DNA from: an uncultured Bacteroidia bacterium
Lineage (GTDB): Bacteria; Bacteroidota; Bacteroidia; Bacteroidales; UBA932
NCBI GenBank assembly: GCA_902761655.1
Contig: CACWLD010000004.1
Location: 1 to 64,000 of the forward strand
DNA: 64,000 nucleotides
Reading direction: 5' to 3'
The notes beneath the pieces are model-generated. The model saw only the letters and a list, made by a program, of their open reading frames with translations, was not told where the DNA came from and made no database searches. Position numbers and translations under genes: made by a program. Shown here piece after piece: positions 51,924 to 61,300 of this stretch (within the stretch, counting starts at the first letter, position 1; every line of letters begins with the position of its first letter).

Positions 51924-52901
51924 ATGTACAAACCACCCTTCACCGTATCTGCCAAGGCCATCAATTTGATTGCGAAGATTTCTAGTCAGCTTGAAAGATA
52001 TGCAATCCGGATGGAACAGGAGGATACCTTGCGGCTCAGGAGAGCCAACCGGATTAAAACCATCCATTCCTCTCTGGCTATCGAGGGTAACACCCTGTCT
52101 GAAGGTGAAGTTCAGGCCGTCTTGGAAGGCAAGAAGGTGGTTGCACCGTTGAAAGAGATCCAGGAAGTCAAGAACGCCATCAAGACCTACGAACTCTATC
52201 CCAAACTCAATCCCTTTTCCATTCAGGACCTTTTGCTGGCCCATTGTACGATGATGTCCGGCCTTGTCGATGAAGCCGGGATGTTCAGAAAAGGGGGCGT
52301 CGGGGTTTTTGACGGAGACAAGCCCATCCACATCGCTCCCCCTGCGGACAGGGTCAGGGACCTGATGAGCGACCTTTTCGGATGGCTTGAGAATGCCGAT
52401 GACCATCTGCTCATCCGGAGTTGCGTCTTCCATTATGAGTTTGAATTCATCCACCCCTTCGCCGACGGGAACGGAAGAATCGGCCGACTCTGGCAATCCC
52501 TCATCCTCGGGCGGCTGAATCCCATTTTCGAGCATCTTCCTGTCGAGAACATGGTCTATTCCAACCAGCAGGCCTATTACTATGCCATCAACCGGAGTTC
52601 CGACCTTGGCAACAGTGGCCCCTTCATCGATTTTATGCTGAAAGAAATCCTGGACGCACTCGTTGTCCATCAAGGAAAATCAAATGCCGACATTGCCGAT
52701 GAGAAAGGCCTCAACTACCAACAACTAAGGGTCTTGGGGTATCTTCGTGCAGACAGACATACCACAGCGGCCAAGATTGCCGCTGACCTGGACATGAGCG
52801 CCCGCCAGATTGAACGGATGCTTGCCGATATGAAAGCCAAAAGCATCATCCGGCGGATCGGCGCCAACAGGAACGGCTATTGGGAAATCGTGGATGATTG
52901 A
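51924..52901 (+). CDS. fic: Fic-domain AMPylase-like protein with C-terminal winged helix
   Basis: This 325-residue protein has the class II inhibitory motif SLAIEGN (Ser50, Glu54) before the Fic core. The active-site loop HPFADGNGRIGR starts at His177. The C-terminal 75 residues carry a helix-turn-helix pair (HTTAAKIAADLDMSARQIERM). It should transfer AMP or a similar group to a target protein, held off by the inhibitory Glu. The array of repeats at its promoter and the DNA-binding tail suggest self-regulation. GC content returns to the genomic average here. Confidence 0.93.
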   Translation: MYKPPFTVSAKAINLIAKISSQLERYAIRMEQEDTLRLRRANRIKTIHSSLAIEGNTLSEGEVQAVLEGKKVVAPLKEIQEVKNAIKTYELYPKLNPFSIQDLLLAHCTMMSGLVDEAGMFRKGGVGVFDGDKPIHIAPPADRVRDLMSDLFGWLENADDHLLIRSCVFHYEFEFIHPFADGNGRIGRLWQSLILGRLNPIFEHLPVENMVYSNQQAYYYAINRSSDLGNSGPFIDFMLKEILDALVVHQGKSNADIADEKGLNYQQLRVLGYLRADRHTTAAKIAADLDMSARQIERMLADMKAKSIIRRIGANRNGYWEIVDD

Positions 52902-52960
52902 GAGCCTCCAGTAAATCAAGATTGATAATTCCTATCTTTATACCAATAAAGCGTATTGCT

Positions 52961-53266
52961 ATGATAATTCTGATAATTGTTGCGGCCTTCCTGGCCATAA
53001 TGGGCGTCCTCATCCTGATAGGGAAGGGAGATAATCTGATTGCAGGTTATAATACCGCTTCCAAAGAAGAAAGGGCCAAGTATAATATCAAACGGCTCCG
53101 CGGATTGATAGGCGGTCTGCTTATTATACTTGCCCCTATGTTATTCTTTCTGAAAGAAGAAGATACGATGACGGCGGCGTGGTCTTTCTGTGCCCTTGTT
53201 TTCGTCCTTTGCATCATCGTAGTTATCCTTGCGAACACTTGGGCTAAGAAGAAGCCCAACCGATAG
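52961..53266 (+). CDS. DUF3784-family membrane protein
   Basis: This 101-residue protein has three membrane segments (about 2-20, 48-66, 75-95) and the DUF3784 signature LIAGYNTASKEERAKYN after the first. Function is unknown for the family. ATG 52961 is chosen because an upstream extension has no family match. A degenerate TATCTTTA box lies about 20 nt upstream. Its stop abuts the end of the convergent gene. Confidence 0.85.
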   Translation: MIILIIVAAFLAIMGVLILIGKGDNLIAGYNTASKEERAKYNIKRLRGLIGGLLIILAPMLFFLKEEDTMTAAWSFCALVFVLCIIVVILANTWAKKKPNR

Positions 53267-53602
53267 CTACATCTTGGGCTTCCGGACTATACGGATGATC
53301 AGAGAGATGATATAGACAATGATGCCGTAGGCGGCTGGGATCAAGGCAGATGGAACAGCCGCCCAGATGATGTACATATCCACATCCGGTTCGCATTCTA
53401 CTATGGCCTTTGCCATAGCCATAAACTCACATACAGTCCACAGCCATCCTACGGCCAGTGCTGCAAGGCCGGTTTCTTTTACCCAGGCCGGAGCTTTCCA
53501 GGCAACGAAGAACAATGCTATGAGAAGCAACGTTACGATTCCTATTCCGAACGGGTCGGAAGAGAAGACAAGATTGAAAAGGTTTGATTCAAGAGTAAAC
53601 AT
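53267..53602 (-). CDS. Small hypothetical membrane protein
   Basis: This 111-residue protein is not recognised. It has three hydrophobic segments (about 18-36, 42-62, 77-103) and no motif. A TACCTTTG box 25 nt upstream supports its expression. It converges with the DUF3784 gene without a gap. Confidence 0.72.
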   Translation of the reverse strand: MFTLESNLFNLVFSSDPFGIGIVTLLLIALFFVAWKAPAWVKETGLAALAVGWLWTVCEFMAMAKAIVECEPDVDMYIIWAAVPSALIPAAYGIIVYIISLIIRIVRKPKM

Positions 53603-53627
53603 AGCGATTAATTATTATTCCTTGTTG

Positions 53628-53635
53628 CAAAGGTA
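53628..53635 (-). promoter_or_regulatory. -7 promoter box for small membrane protein
   Basis: On the minus strand TACCTTTG lies 25 nt before the ATG at 53602. Confidence 0.5.
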
Positions 53636-53742
53636 CTTACGAGGGGTGCGGAAATGCAAGGTAGAATCCACAAGGACAGGTGTCAAATCCCAAAACAATG
53701 ACTTGGAGACAACCTCAGAGTATGTTTTTGAGGAAGAATGCG

Positions 53743-53750
53743 TATTTTTG
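53743..53750 (+). promoter_or_regulatory. -7 promoter box close to LytTR start
   Basis: TATTTTTG lies 8 nt before the ATG at 53759, leaving a leader of only a few nucleotides. Confidence 0.45.
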
Positions 53751-53758
53751 TATTAGGG

Positions 53759-54481
53759 ATGAAGAGAGGAATTATCATAGTCGCATACTGGCTGGCCGCA
53801 ATCATTTTTACGGCCAGCATCCTTATGAGCCTCGACTATGACATAGGGCACGCCGCAATAATGAGCCTGTCATTCCTGCCCGCAGCAATGGCTTTGTCAT
53901 TCTTCCTTCCCAAGGTAGAAAAGACGCAGGAAAAGAAAGAACGCGTTCTGGGTGCCATATTCATTATCCTGGGGGTGATGACAATGACGTTCTTCTTCAT
54001 ATACCTTTGGCAGTTGCTTTTTGCCTTTGTCATCGATGGGGCCAGTGAAACCAGGTGGGATATGCCTTCAATGCTTTGGAATCCAGTCTTTGTGGCTGCC
54101 GTTCTCGCCCTGCTCGCATACGGGCATTTCCATCTTCTGAAGTGGCTGGACAAGAAATATCCTACGGATGGTCCAATTACCTTCTACTCTGTCTACAAGA
54201 AGATTTCCCTGAAGCGAGAAGATATACTGTACATTGAATCCAGAGACTCCGAGGTCTGGATATATGCCCGAGACGGACAGCAGTATAGAAACAGAACCGG
54301 AATCAGCCAATGGGAGGACGTTCTTGGATCCGGTTTTGTCCGGATTCACAGATCCTATCTCGTCAACAGGACTTATGCGAGCGTTTCTTCTCCGGAATGC
54401 GTATGCGTGGCCGGAAAAGAATTGCCAGTTTCCAGAAAATATAAGGATGAGGTGTTCAGAATGAGGAGAAGTAATTATTAA
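53759..54481 (+). CDS. Membrane-bound LytTR-family transcription regulator
   Basis: This 240-residue protein has four membrane segments (about 5-24, 30-48, 62-88, 105-125) and a C-terminal LytTR DNA-binding domain (about 145-238). The domain includes ILYIESRDSEVWIYARDG and FVRIHRSYLVN. There is no receiver domain, so the membrane part is the likely sensor. ATG 53759 is preferred to an upstream ATG at 53738 that precedes the promoter box. It lies 26 nt before a CE1 esterase that it might control. Confidence 0.88.
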   Translation: MKRGIIIVAYWLAAIIFTASILMSLDYDIGHAAIMSLSFLPAAMALSFFLPKVEKTQEKKERVLGAIFIILGVMTMTFFFIYLWQLLFAFVIDGASETRWDMPSMLWNPVFVAAVLALLAYGHFHLLKWLDKKYPTDGPITFYSVYKKISLKREDILYIESRDSEVWIYARDGQQYRNRTGISQWEDVLGSGFVRIHRSYLVNRTYASVSSPECVCVAGKELPVSRKYKDEVFRMRRSNY

Positions 54482-54507
54482 ATTATTAATATAAAAAAGC
54501 TATACCT

Positions 54508-55662
54508 ATGAAAATTCGTTTGACACTGGGACTGGCCGTTGCAGTGGCCGTCCTCGTTTCCTGCTCGGGAAACAAGCAGCAGGTTGGTGTGCTGACCAAA
54601 CCCACCAGCGCAACCACTAACGTTCAAGGCGCTGAGTATCCTAAGATCAATCCTGACCTTACCACCGTATTCCGCAACGATTTCCCCGATGCGCAGTCCG
54701 TTTCCGTGAATGTTGGAGGTAAGAATTACGAAATGACAAAAGGGGAGGACGGCATATGGGAGGCCACTACGGAGCCGCTCGTGCCCGGTTTCCACTATTA
54801 TATGCTTACCGTTGACGGAAAGCGTGTTTCAGATCCCAACAGCCGCCAGTTCTTTGGTTCCGGCTACTGGGGCAGCGGAATTGAGGTTCCGGAGCCCGGC
54901 GTGGATTATTATCTTGAAAAGAAGGTCCCTCACGGAGAGATCCGCATAGAAAAATACTACTCCAACCTGACAGCCGCGGAGCGCACCTGCTACGTATATC
55001 TCCCGCCGCAGTATGCCTCCGAGCCCAACCGCCGTTTCCCGGTGCTCTACCTGATGCACGGCGCGGGCGAGGACGAGACCGGATGGGCAACCCAGGGAAT
55101 GATGCGTGACATAATGGACAACCTTATTGCCGAAGGCGAATGCGAGCCTATGATCATTGTCTGCGAGCACGCCGTTGCCACTCTGGCCGATGCCGCCCCC
55201 GGATCAGGCTTCAACCTGTTCAATTTCGATGCTTTTGAGAAAGTTACCGTAGAGGAGACCCTGCCCACCTTCGACGCCCGCTTCCGCACCCTTACGGACC
55301 GCGACCACCGCGCCATCTGCGGCCTCTCCCTGGGCGGTTTCCAGGCCTATACGATTGGCCTGGACCACCCGGAGCTGTTCGGCTGGATAGGCGGATTCAG
55401 CGGCTCCGGCCGCGGCCCCGGCGACCGTCGCGACTCTGAGATGTATCCGGTTTCGCTGAACGATGACTATCACCTGCTGTACATAAGCATAGGCACCGAC
55501 GAGCCTGCCGGAATGTACCAGGGCATCTATGACCTCCACGTAGCGCTGGACAGCCTTGGCGTAAAGCACGTATACTACGAGTCTCCGGGAACCGGCCACG
55601 AGTGGCTTACCTGGAGGCGCTCCCTGCACCAGTTCGCCCCTATGCTGTTCAAGGGCGTATAA
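54508..55662 (+). CDS. CE1-type esterase lipoprotein
   Basis: This 384-residue protein is the fourth esterase D-type paralogue in the window. The lipobox LVSC gives Cys19. It has the same E-set domain ([16 protein letters not shown]) and the GLSLGG elbow, with HEW near the C-terminus for the catalytic His. It is most like the partial copy at the left edge, sharing the TKPTSATTNV region and lipoprotein form. It probably de-esterifies hemicellulose at the cell surface. It stands next to the LytTR regulator and converges with a small unknown gene. Confidence 0.9.
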   Translation: MKIRLTLGLAVAVAVLVSCSGNKQQVGVLTKPTSATTNVQGAEYPKINPDLTTVFRNDFPDAQSVSVNVGGKNYEMTKGEDGIWEATTEPLVPGFHYYMLTVDGKRVSDPNSRQFFGSGYWGSGIEVPEPGVDYYLEKKVPHGEIRIEKYYSNLTAAERTCYVYLPPQYASEPNRRFPVLYLMHGAGEDETGWATQGMMRDIMDNLIAEGECEPMIIVCEHAVATLADAAPGSGFNLFNFDAFEKVTVEETLPTFDARFRTLTDRDHRAICGLSLGGFQAYTIGLDHPELFGWIGGFSGSGRGPGDRRDSEMYPVSLNDDYHLLYISIGTDEPAGMYQGIYDLHVALDSLGVKHVYYESPGTGHEWLTWRRSLHQFAPMLFKGV

Positions 55663-55671
55663 CGCCCTGAA

Positions 55672-56025
55672 TCAGCTGTGGCGGTGGGGCGGAGGGACGC
55701 CCGGACCAAAGGTCTGGATCTTTGCGCCGTCCCGGATCATTGCTTCGCGGGCATCTTGCATTGCTTGTGCAAGATGCTCCGTTGCGTGGTCCAGCATATC
55801 CAGCATTTCTTTCCTGTTGACGCTTACGCCAATGTCCGCGATGCAAAGGGAGCGGATCATTGCCAGGACGGACATCTCGTTCCCGCCCCAGAGCGAGGTG
55901 GTCATTGCCATTGCAAGCCTGGGCACCAGGTCTTCCAGGGCCTGAGGGTTTTTCATTACGTCAAAATCCGTGTTGAAACGGATGTCAAATTCTCCATATT
56001 GGAGTACTTCCAGTATCTTTTTCAT
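55672..56025 (-). CDS. Hypothetical cytosolic protein
   Basis: This 117-residue protein is not recognised. It is helical and Met-rich, without a signal or membrane segment, and ends in a Pro/His tail (GPGVPPPHRHS) that might bind metal. It diverges from the M28 peptidase, with two AAACGTTT palindromes in the shared 118-nt gap. Confidence 0.7.
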   Translation of the reverse strand: MKKILEVLQYGEFDIRFNTDFDVMKNPQALEDLVPRLAMAMTTSLWGGNEMSVLAMIRSLCIADIGVSVNRKEMLDMLDHATEHLAQAMQDAREAMIRDGAKIQTFGPGVPPPHRHS

Positions 56026-56075
56026 AGTTCACATTTTTCTGCGAATATAACCCGCAATTTTGAGGTAGCCGTTTG

Positions 56076-56110
56076 TTAAACGTTTAATTATCAAAAATAA
56101 ACGTTTATTT
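56076..56110. promoter_or_regulatory. Twin AAACGTTT palindromes upstream of M28 peptidase
   Basis: TTAAACGTTTAA (56076-56087) and AAATAAACGTTTATTT (56095-56110) are perfect palindromes with centres 21 bp apart, two helical turns. They cover the -33 region of the promoter whose -7 box is at 56112. The AAACGTTT core with central CG is typical of LacI-family operators; no such regulator is in the window. Confidence 0.6.
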
Positions 56111-56111
56111 G

Positions 56112-56119
56112 TATCTTTG
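56112..56119 (+). promoter_or_regulatory. -7 promoter box for M28 peptidase
   Basis: TATCTTTG is directly after the second palindrome and 24 nt before the ATG at 56144. Confidence 0.55.
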
Positions 56120-56143
56120 CCTACAGACCAATTTGAAGACCAG

Positions 56144-57727
56144 ATGCGTGTACGTAAATCGATAGTTTTACTGGTGACTTTGCTGCTTGGCGGGCAGGCC
56201 TTTGCGCAGGTTACCGCCTCCGCCGGAGCGGATGACGAGAAACTGCTCAGGCAGTGGATCAGGACCCTTGCGTCAGATGAGTTCGGAGGGCGCAAGCCAA
56301 TGACTGAATATGAAGGCGTTACCATCAACTACCTTGCAGGGCAGTTGGAAGCGCTGGGACTGGAGCCCGCCTTTGGCGGCAGCTGGTTCCAGCCCTTCCA
56401 GATGATAGCCGTAACGGCAAAGCCGGTGGGCGGCAAGATAACGGTCCGGGGTAAAAAGAAGGCTGACCTGCTTTATCCGGACGACCTGGTGGTCTGGACG
56501 GCCAGGGCGGCGGACAAGGTGGAGGTGCCAAAGGCGGAATATGTCTTCTGCGGCTTTGGAATACACGCTCCGGAGTACGGTTGGGACGACTATGCTGGCA
56601 TAGATGTCAAAGGCAAGATTGTGATTGCTATGGTGAACGACCCCGGCTACTATGACAACACCCTTTTCCGAGGCCGGAATATGACATATTACGGCCGATG
56701 GCTGTACAAGTTCGAGGAGGCACGCCGCCAGGGCGCGGCCGGGTGCCTGGTGCTTCACAACACGGAAGCTGCCAGCTATGACTGGTCCGTGTGCGTTAAC
56801 GGGCATCTGGAGGACAACCTGGCTCTGTATGACCCCGAAACACGCAATTCCAGCGAGCTTGCCGTGAAGGGCTGGCTCCGCGAGGAAGGAGCGCGCAAGC
56901 TGTTCGCGGCCGCGGGAATGGATATGGACGCGGCGCTCGCAGCTGCAAAGCGCCCCGGCTTCAAGTCCTTCTCCCTTGGCGTGAAAGGGGATGTCAAGAT
57001 GACTGAAACCTATATTGTCAGGGAAACCAGCAACGTGGGAGCCATACTCCGCGGAACGGACAAGGCCGATGAGGCCGTAGTCCTGAACGCCCACTGGGAC
57101 CATCTGGGCATAGGCACACCGGACGACACCGGCGACAACATCTACAACGGCGCAGCCGACAACGCCTCCGGTATGGCCGGCCTGCTCCTTGCTGCAAAGA
57201 AGTTCACGGAACTGCCGGAAAGGCCACGCCGCTCAATACTCTTCATTATCCCTTCCTCCGAGGAAAGCGGACTCTTCGGCTCCGAATACTATTGCGCCCA
57301 CCCCGCCATCCCAATGGAGAAGACTGCTGCCTGCCTCAATTTCGAGAGCATAGGCCCTGCCGAGCTCACACGCGACGTGTCCATCCTGGGCGGCGGCGCA
57401 AGCGACCTGGACCGGTACTTTGTGGCTGCCGCCGCCGCCCAGGGGCGCTACCTCTTCTTTGACGATGACAATTCTGACGGATGGTTCTTCCGCTCGGACC
57501 ACTACAACTTTGTCAAGAAGGGCGTGCCCGCACTGGTAGTGGAAAACGGCAACAATCCCGTGGATCCCTCCCGCCCCAACAAATACCCTATGAAAATGTG
57601 GTATCACCAGCCCTGTGACGAATACCGCGATGACTGGGACCTGGAAGGTACACTGGCCAATGTGAACCTTATCTTCAGCGTGGGAGTATCCATCTCCAAT
57701 GCCCCTGAACAGCTCAAATTATATTGA
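56144..57727 (+). CDS. M28-family metallopeptidase with PA domain
   Basis: This 527-residue protein starts at ATG 56144, giving a signal peptide that ends GGQAFAQ. A PA-type insert (about 110-230, YDDYAGID-like region) is followed by the M28 core. Zinc ligands can be read in NAHWDHLG, NGAADNASG, PSSEESGLFG, NFESIG and RSDHYNF. It is an exported aminopeptidase. The nitroreductase follows after 21 nt on the same strand. Confidence 0.93.
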   Translation: MRVRKSIVLLVTLLLGGQAFAQVTASAGADDEKLLRQWIRTLASDEFGGRKPMTEYEGVTINYLAGQLEALGLEPAFGGSWFQPFQMIAVTAKPVGGKITVRGKKKADLLYPDDLVVWTARAADKVEVPKAEYVFCGFGIHAPEYGWDDYAGIDVKGKIVIAMVNDPGYYDNTLFRGRNMTYYGRWLYKFEEARRQGAAGCLVLHNTEAASYDWSVCVNGHLEDNLALYDPETRNSSELAVKGWLREEGARKLFAAAGMDMDAALAAAKRPGFKSFSLGVKGDVKMTETYIVRETSNVGAILRGTDKADEAVVLNAHWDHLGIGTPDDTGDNIYNGAADNASGMAGLLLAAKKFTELPERPRRSILFIIPSSEESGLFGSEYYCAHPAIPMEKTAACLNFESIGPAELTRDVSILGGGASDLDRYFVAAAAAQGRYLFFDDDNSDGWFFRSDHYNFVKKGVPALVVENGNNPVDPSRPNKYPMKMWYHQPCDEYRDDWDLEGTLANVNLIFSVGVSISNAPEQLKLY

Positions 57728-57748
57728 TACTCAATAAATTAACCAGAT

Positions 57749-58378
57749 ATGATTAAAAGATTTACCCTTATTGCGGCTGCCGCAGCCGCACTTATGCTTC
57801 TTTCAGGATGCGGCGGAAGCGAGACCAAAGAGACCGCATCAGGACAGTCGTTTGACGAGATAGTTGCCACCAGGCGCAGCGTGCGTGACTACAAGGAAGG
57901 CACAACCATAACCCAGGCCCAGGTGCGTGATCTTGTAGCCACAGCAATGGAGGCCCCTTCCTGGGCCAACAGCCAGACAACACGCTATTATGTTGCTATG
58001 GATCCGGAGAAAGTTGCGGCCGTAAAGGAACTGGTGGGCGCAGGTAACGCCAGGAACACCGCCAACGCTCCCGTAATGATAGTCTCCACCTTTGTCAAGG
58101 GCCAGTCCGGCTTCGGCCGCGGCAACCAGGTCAACGAGATTGGTGACGGCTGGGGCGCCTATGACAACGGAGTCAGCAACGCCTACTTCATTCTCAAGGC
58201 CCGTGAGCAGGGTTTTGACACCCTTATTATGGGAATGCGCGACTCCGACGGCCTTAGGAAACTGTTCAACATTCCTGACACTGAGGAAGTTATGGCAGTT
58301 ATCAGCCTTGGATATCGCGCATCCGATCCAAACCGTCCAGCCCGTAAAGGCATAGACGAGATTCTTAAATTTTTCTAG
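57749..58378 (+). CDS. Nitroreductase-family lipoprotein
   Basis: This 209-residue protein joins a lipoprotein signal (LLSGC, Cys21) to a nitroreductase fold (about 35-209). The core begins FDEIVATRRSVRDYKEG and includes MEAPSWANSQT. Most nitroreductases are cytosolic FMN enzymes; an exported version needs FMN loading outside or before export. It is probably in an operon with the M28 peptidase, and its stop overlaps the convergent tricorn-like gene by 4 nt. Confidence 0.9.
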   Translation: MIKRFTLIAAAAAALMLLSGCGGSETKETASGQSFDEIVATRRSVRDYKEGTTITQAQVRDLVATAMEAPSWANSQTTRYYVAMDPEKVAAVKELVGAGNARNTANAPVMIVSTFVKGQSGFGRGNQVNEIGDGWGAYDNGVSNAYFILKAREQGFDTLIMGMRDSDGLRKLFNIPDTEEVMAVISLGYRASDPNRPARKGIDEILKFF

Positions 58379-61300
58379 CCCTTCAGTTCGCTGAGGACTT
58401 CAGCAATTGCGGCGTCAAGCTGAGGGTCTTTGCCCTCCAGGCGGTCCTGGAAAGTGTTCTTGACGTAGATGTCCGGTTTAACACCGGTATTCTCCAGGTC
58501 TTTGCCGTCAACAACGCTGTAGCAGCCCCACGCCGGCAAACGACAGGTGGATCCATCGATGAGCCTTGCAGAAGAGGTGAAGATGATCCACCTGTAAGTT
58601 TCTGTACCTACCAGCTTGGCTATTCCAAGGGTCTTGATACCGTTGGAAGTAACCTCCGCGTCTGAAAGACTGTGCTCATTGACCAGCACTACGATAGGCT
58701 TTCCCGCAGGTGCCACGTTAGGATGGCTGGTCCTGGGGAAGTCCCGGTACGCCCACTCGAAATGGGCCTGTCCGCGCAGGAAATCAATAACCTCCTTGTG
58801 TACGTTTCCACCATTGTTATAGCGCAGGTCAAGGATAAGCGCATCCTTGTCAAACACCTCCGTATGCATCTTGAGAAGGAACGAGTTGAGGTCCTCGTCA
58901 CCCATTGCCCTCATATGGATGTAGCCCACCCTGTCGCCGGTCTTGGCGGAAACCACATCGGCCCTCTGGTCCTCCCAGCGCTTGTATGCCAGGGTCTTGA
59001 CATTTGAGAAGGTGGTGGTGTGCACCTTGACGTCGAACTCCTTGCCGCTGCGGCTGAAGGTGAGCTTAAGCTCATCCTTTCCCACAGCGCCGGAGAAGTA
59101 CTTCTCACGGTTCTGCCTTGCATCTACCCTAACGCCGTCCACTGCAACCAGCTCATCGCCGTTGCGCAGGTCTATCTCAACCTTGTCCGCTGGGGAGTCC
59201 ACCAGGATGTAATCCACCTTGTAAGGCGCCTCGTTCTGGAAAACTATGCCTGTGCCATAGGTGCGGATGGATGTCTGGGGCCTCTCCTCCGTTCCGCTGG
59301 AAGTGAATCCCATATGGGAAGAATTCAGTTCTCCCAGAAGGTCTGCCATCAAGGTCCTGAGGTTGGCCCTGGTCCTGACGTAAGGCAGCAGGGAGCCGTA
59401 ATAATCCCTTATGGAATACCAGTCCGCTCCGTGGAAATTGACATCGTAGTAGTTCTGCTCCAGGACGGCCCAGACCTCGTAGAACATCTGCCTGAACTCA
59501 TCGTTCAGCACCACTTCCACGTCCTTTGTCACTGCGGTCTTTGCAGCGCTGCCGGCGTTCACGTCTATCTTGTATATTGCTCCGCTGCTCAGGCAGTACA
59601 GAGCGTCCTTGCAGCTGAAGAAGGTGCCGGAAGTGAGGTCACGGATCTGCTTGGGCTTTGCTTCCGGGTCAGATATTTCCAGGCAATACACGCCTCCTGG
59701 AGCCGATGCGAACGAACTGTAAAGCAGGTATGACTTGTCCTTGTTCTTGAACACGTACAGATTGTTCTGGCTGCCGTCACGCTCTACGCGTGTAAGCCTG
59801 CTGTGAATGTCCTTGTAGTCAATCACTACTGCGGAATCCTTCTTTGCCGGTTTATCCCCGAACAGTGCGTCCACCGCCTCAGACTTGAACGGAGTCTCGT
59901 ACTTCCTCAAAGGCAGTTTGTACAATGACGCACGTGATCCCCTTGGGAAGGAGGACGAAGTAGGGTTCGCCAGCATATACATATCCTTTCCGTCAGGGGA
60001 GAACACAGGGCTTTCTTCCACGGAAGCGGAGTTTGTGAGGTTCTTCAGGGTTCCGTCGGCAAAGCTGTATATGAAGATGTCCGGCTCGAACATATGCATT
60101 GCGTCAAATGCCAGGTAGTTGTCATCGAACGAGAAAGAAAGGCTATAGCGCTGGTATGACCAGAACTCCGCCTCAGTCAGCTTGCGGGCGACGTTGTTGT
60201 TCAGATCGAGCAGCATCACTGACTTGCTTCCGTCAACAAAGGCCATCCTGTCTCCCAGGTGGCTCAGGGTGAGGTTCTTGACGTTGTTCTGAGAAAGATA
60301 TACCACTGACTCGGGAGCGGAGCCGTCGGCTGCAACCTTATAGATGTTTGTCCAGCCCATATTGGTCCTGGTGTAGTAGACGGTCTTGCTGTCAGGGCCC
60401 CAGACAACTTCAGCCACCCTTTCGTATGAAGGGGTTTCCAGTTTCTGGAGGAACTTGCACTTGGGGTCGGTGATGTAGAGGCCGCCCCTGATTACCAGGG
60501 CGAACTTCTTCCCGTCAGGGGAGACTGCGGCCGCGGAAGGTGTCTGGCCTGCGAAAGACCTGCGCACCTCCACGCTTCCGGAGGCTATGCTTATCTGCGG
60601 AACACTCACGCTGCCGGAAGGCAGGCTGAGGACATTGATCTCATAGTCCTTCAGGAATACCATTGCGGAGCCCCCGTAGGCCAGGTTGGGATACTGGACA
60701 GACTTGTCAAACGTGGTAAGCTGCTGTGGAGCGCCGCCGGGGACGTATTTTACTATGTTGGATTCCTTGTTCAGCTCATCGCTCACATAGTATATGTTGC
60801 CGTTGACATCGGCCATTGGCCACTGGTCCTTGCCAATGTAGCTTGTGAGCTCAGTGTAAGCCTTTGTCTTTGGATTCCAGGACTTTATGTTTGGGTTATG
60901 GTCTCCCACGTAGCGTTTCCTGGTAGGGAAGCTGAGGCTCTCCATTGACTCGTTGAAAAGGAACTCACCGGTCTTTGGGTTTTCCGCCAGGTTCACTATG
61001 GTGTTGAAGTACCCGTCGAACATCAGCTGAGGGGTGCCTCCTTCCACGGATACCCTGAAAGAAGTCTTGCGCGCGCTTTCGCGCGTAGATTCAAAGTAGA
61101 TGTATTTTGAGTCAGCGGACCAGGAGATGGGCACGTCCGGAGCCTCGTGGAAGGTGAGCTGTACTGCCTTGCCTCCGCCCAGCGGGACTGCGTATACGTC
61201 CGTATTTCCCTGGATGTCGGAGCTGAAAGCCAGCCATTTGCCGTCAGGAGACACCAGAGGTGAATCCTGCTCTCCCGTCATTGTGATTACGGCTGTAGCC

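Noticed and set aside
51801..52673. 290-codon reverse frame opposite fic
   Set aside because: It runs through the fic promoter and operator repeats and shows no motif.
50417..54481. Prophage or conjugative element downstream of tRNA-fMet
   Set aside because: No integrase, relaxase, phage structural or transposase gene is present; only a possible small remnant is supported.
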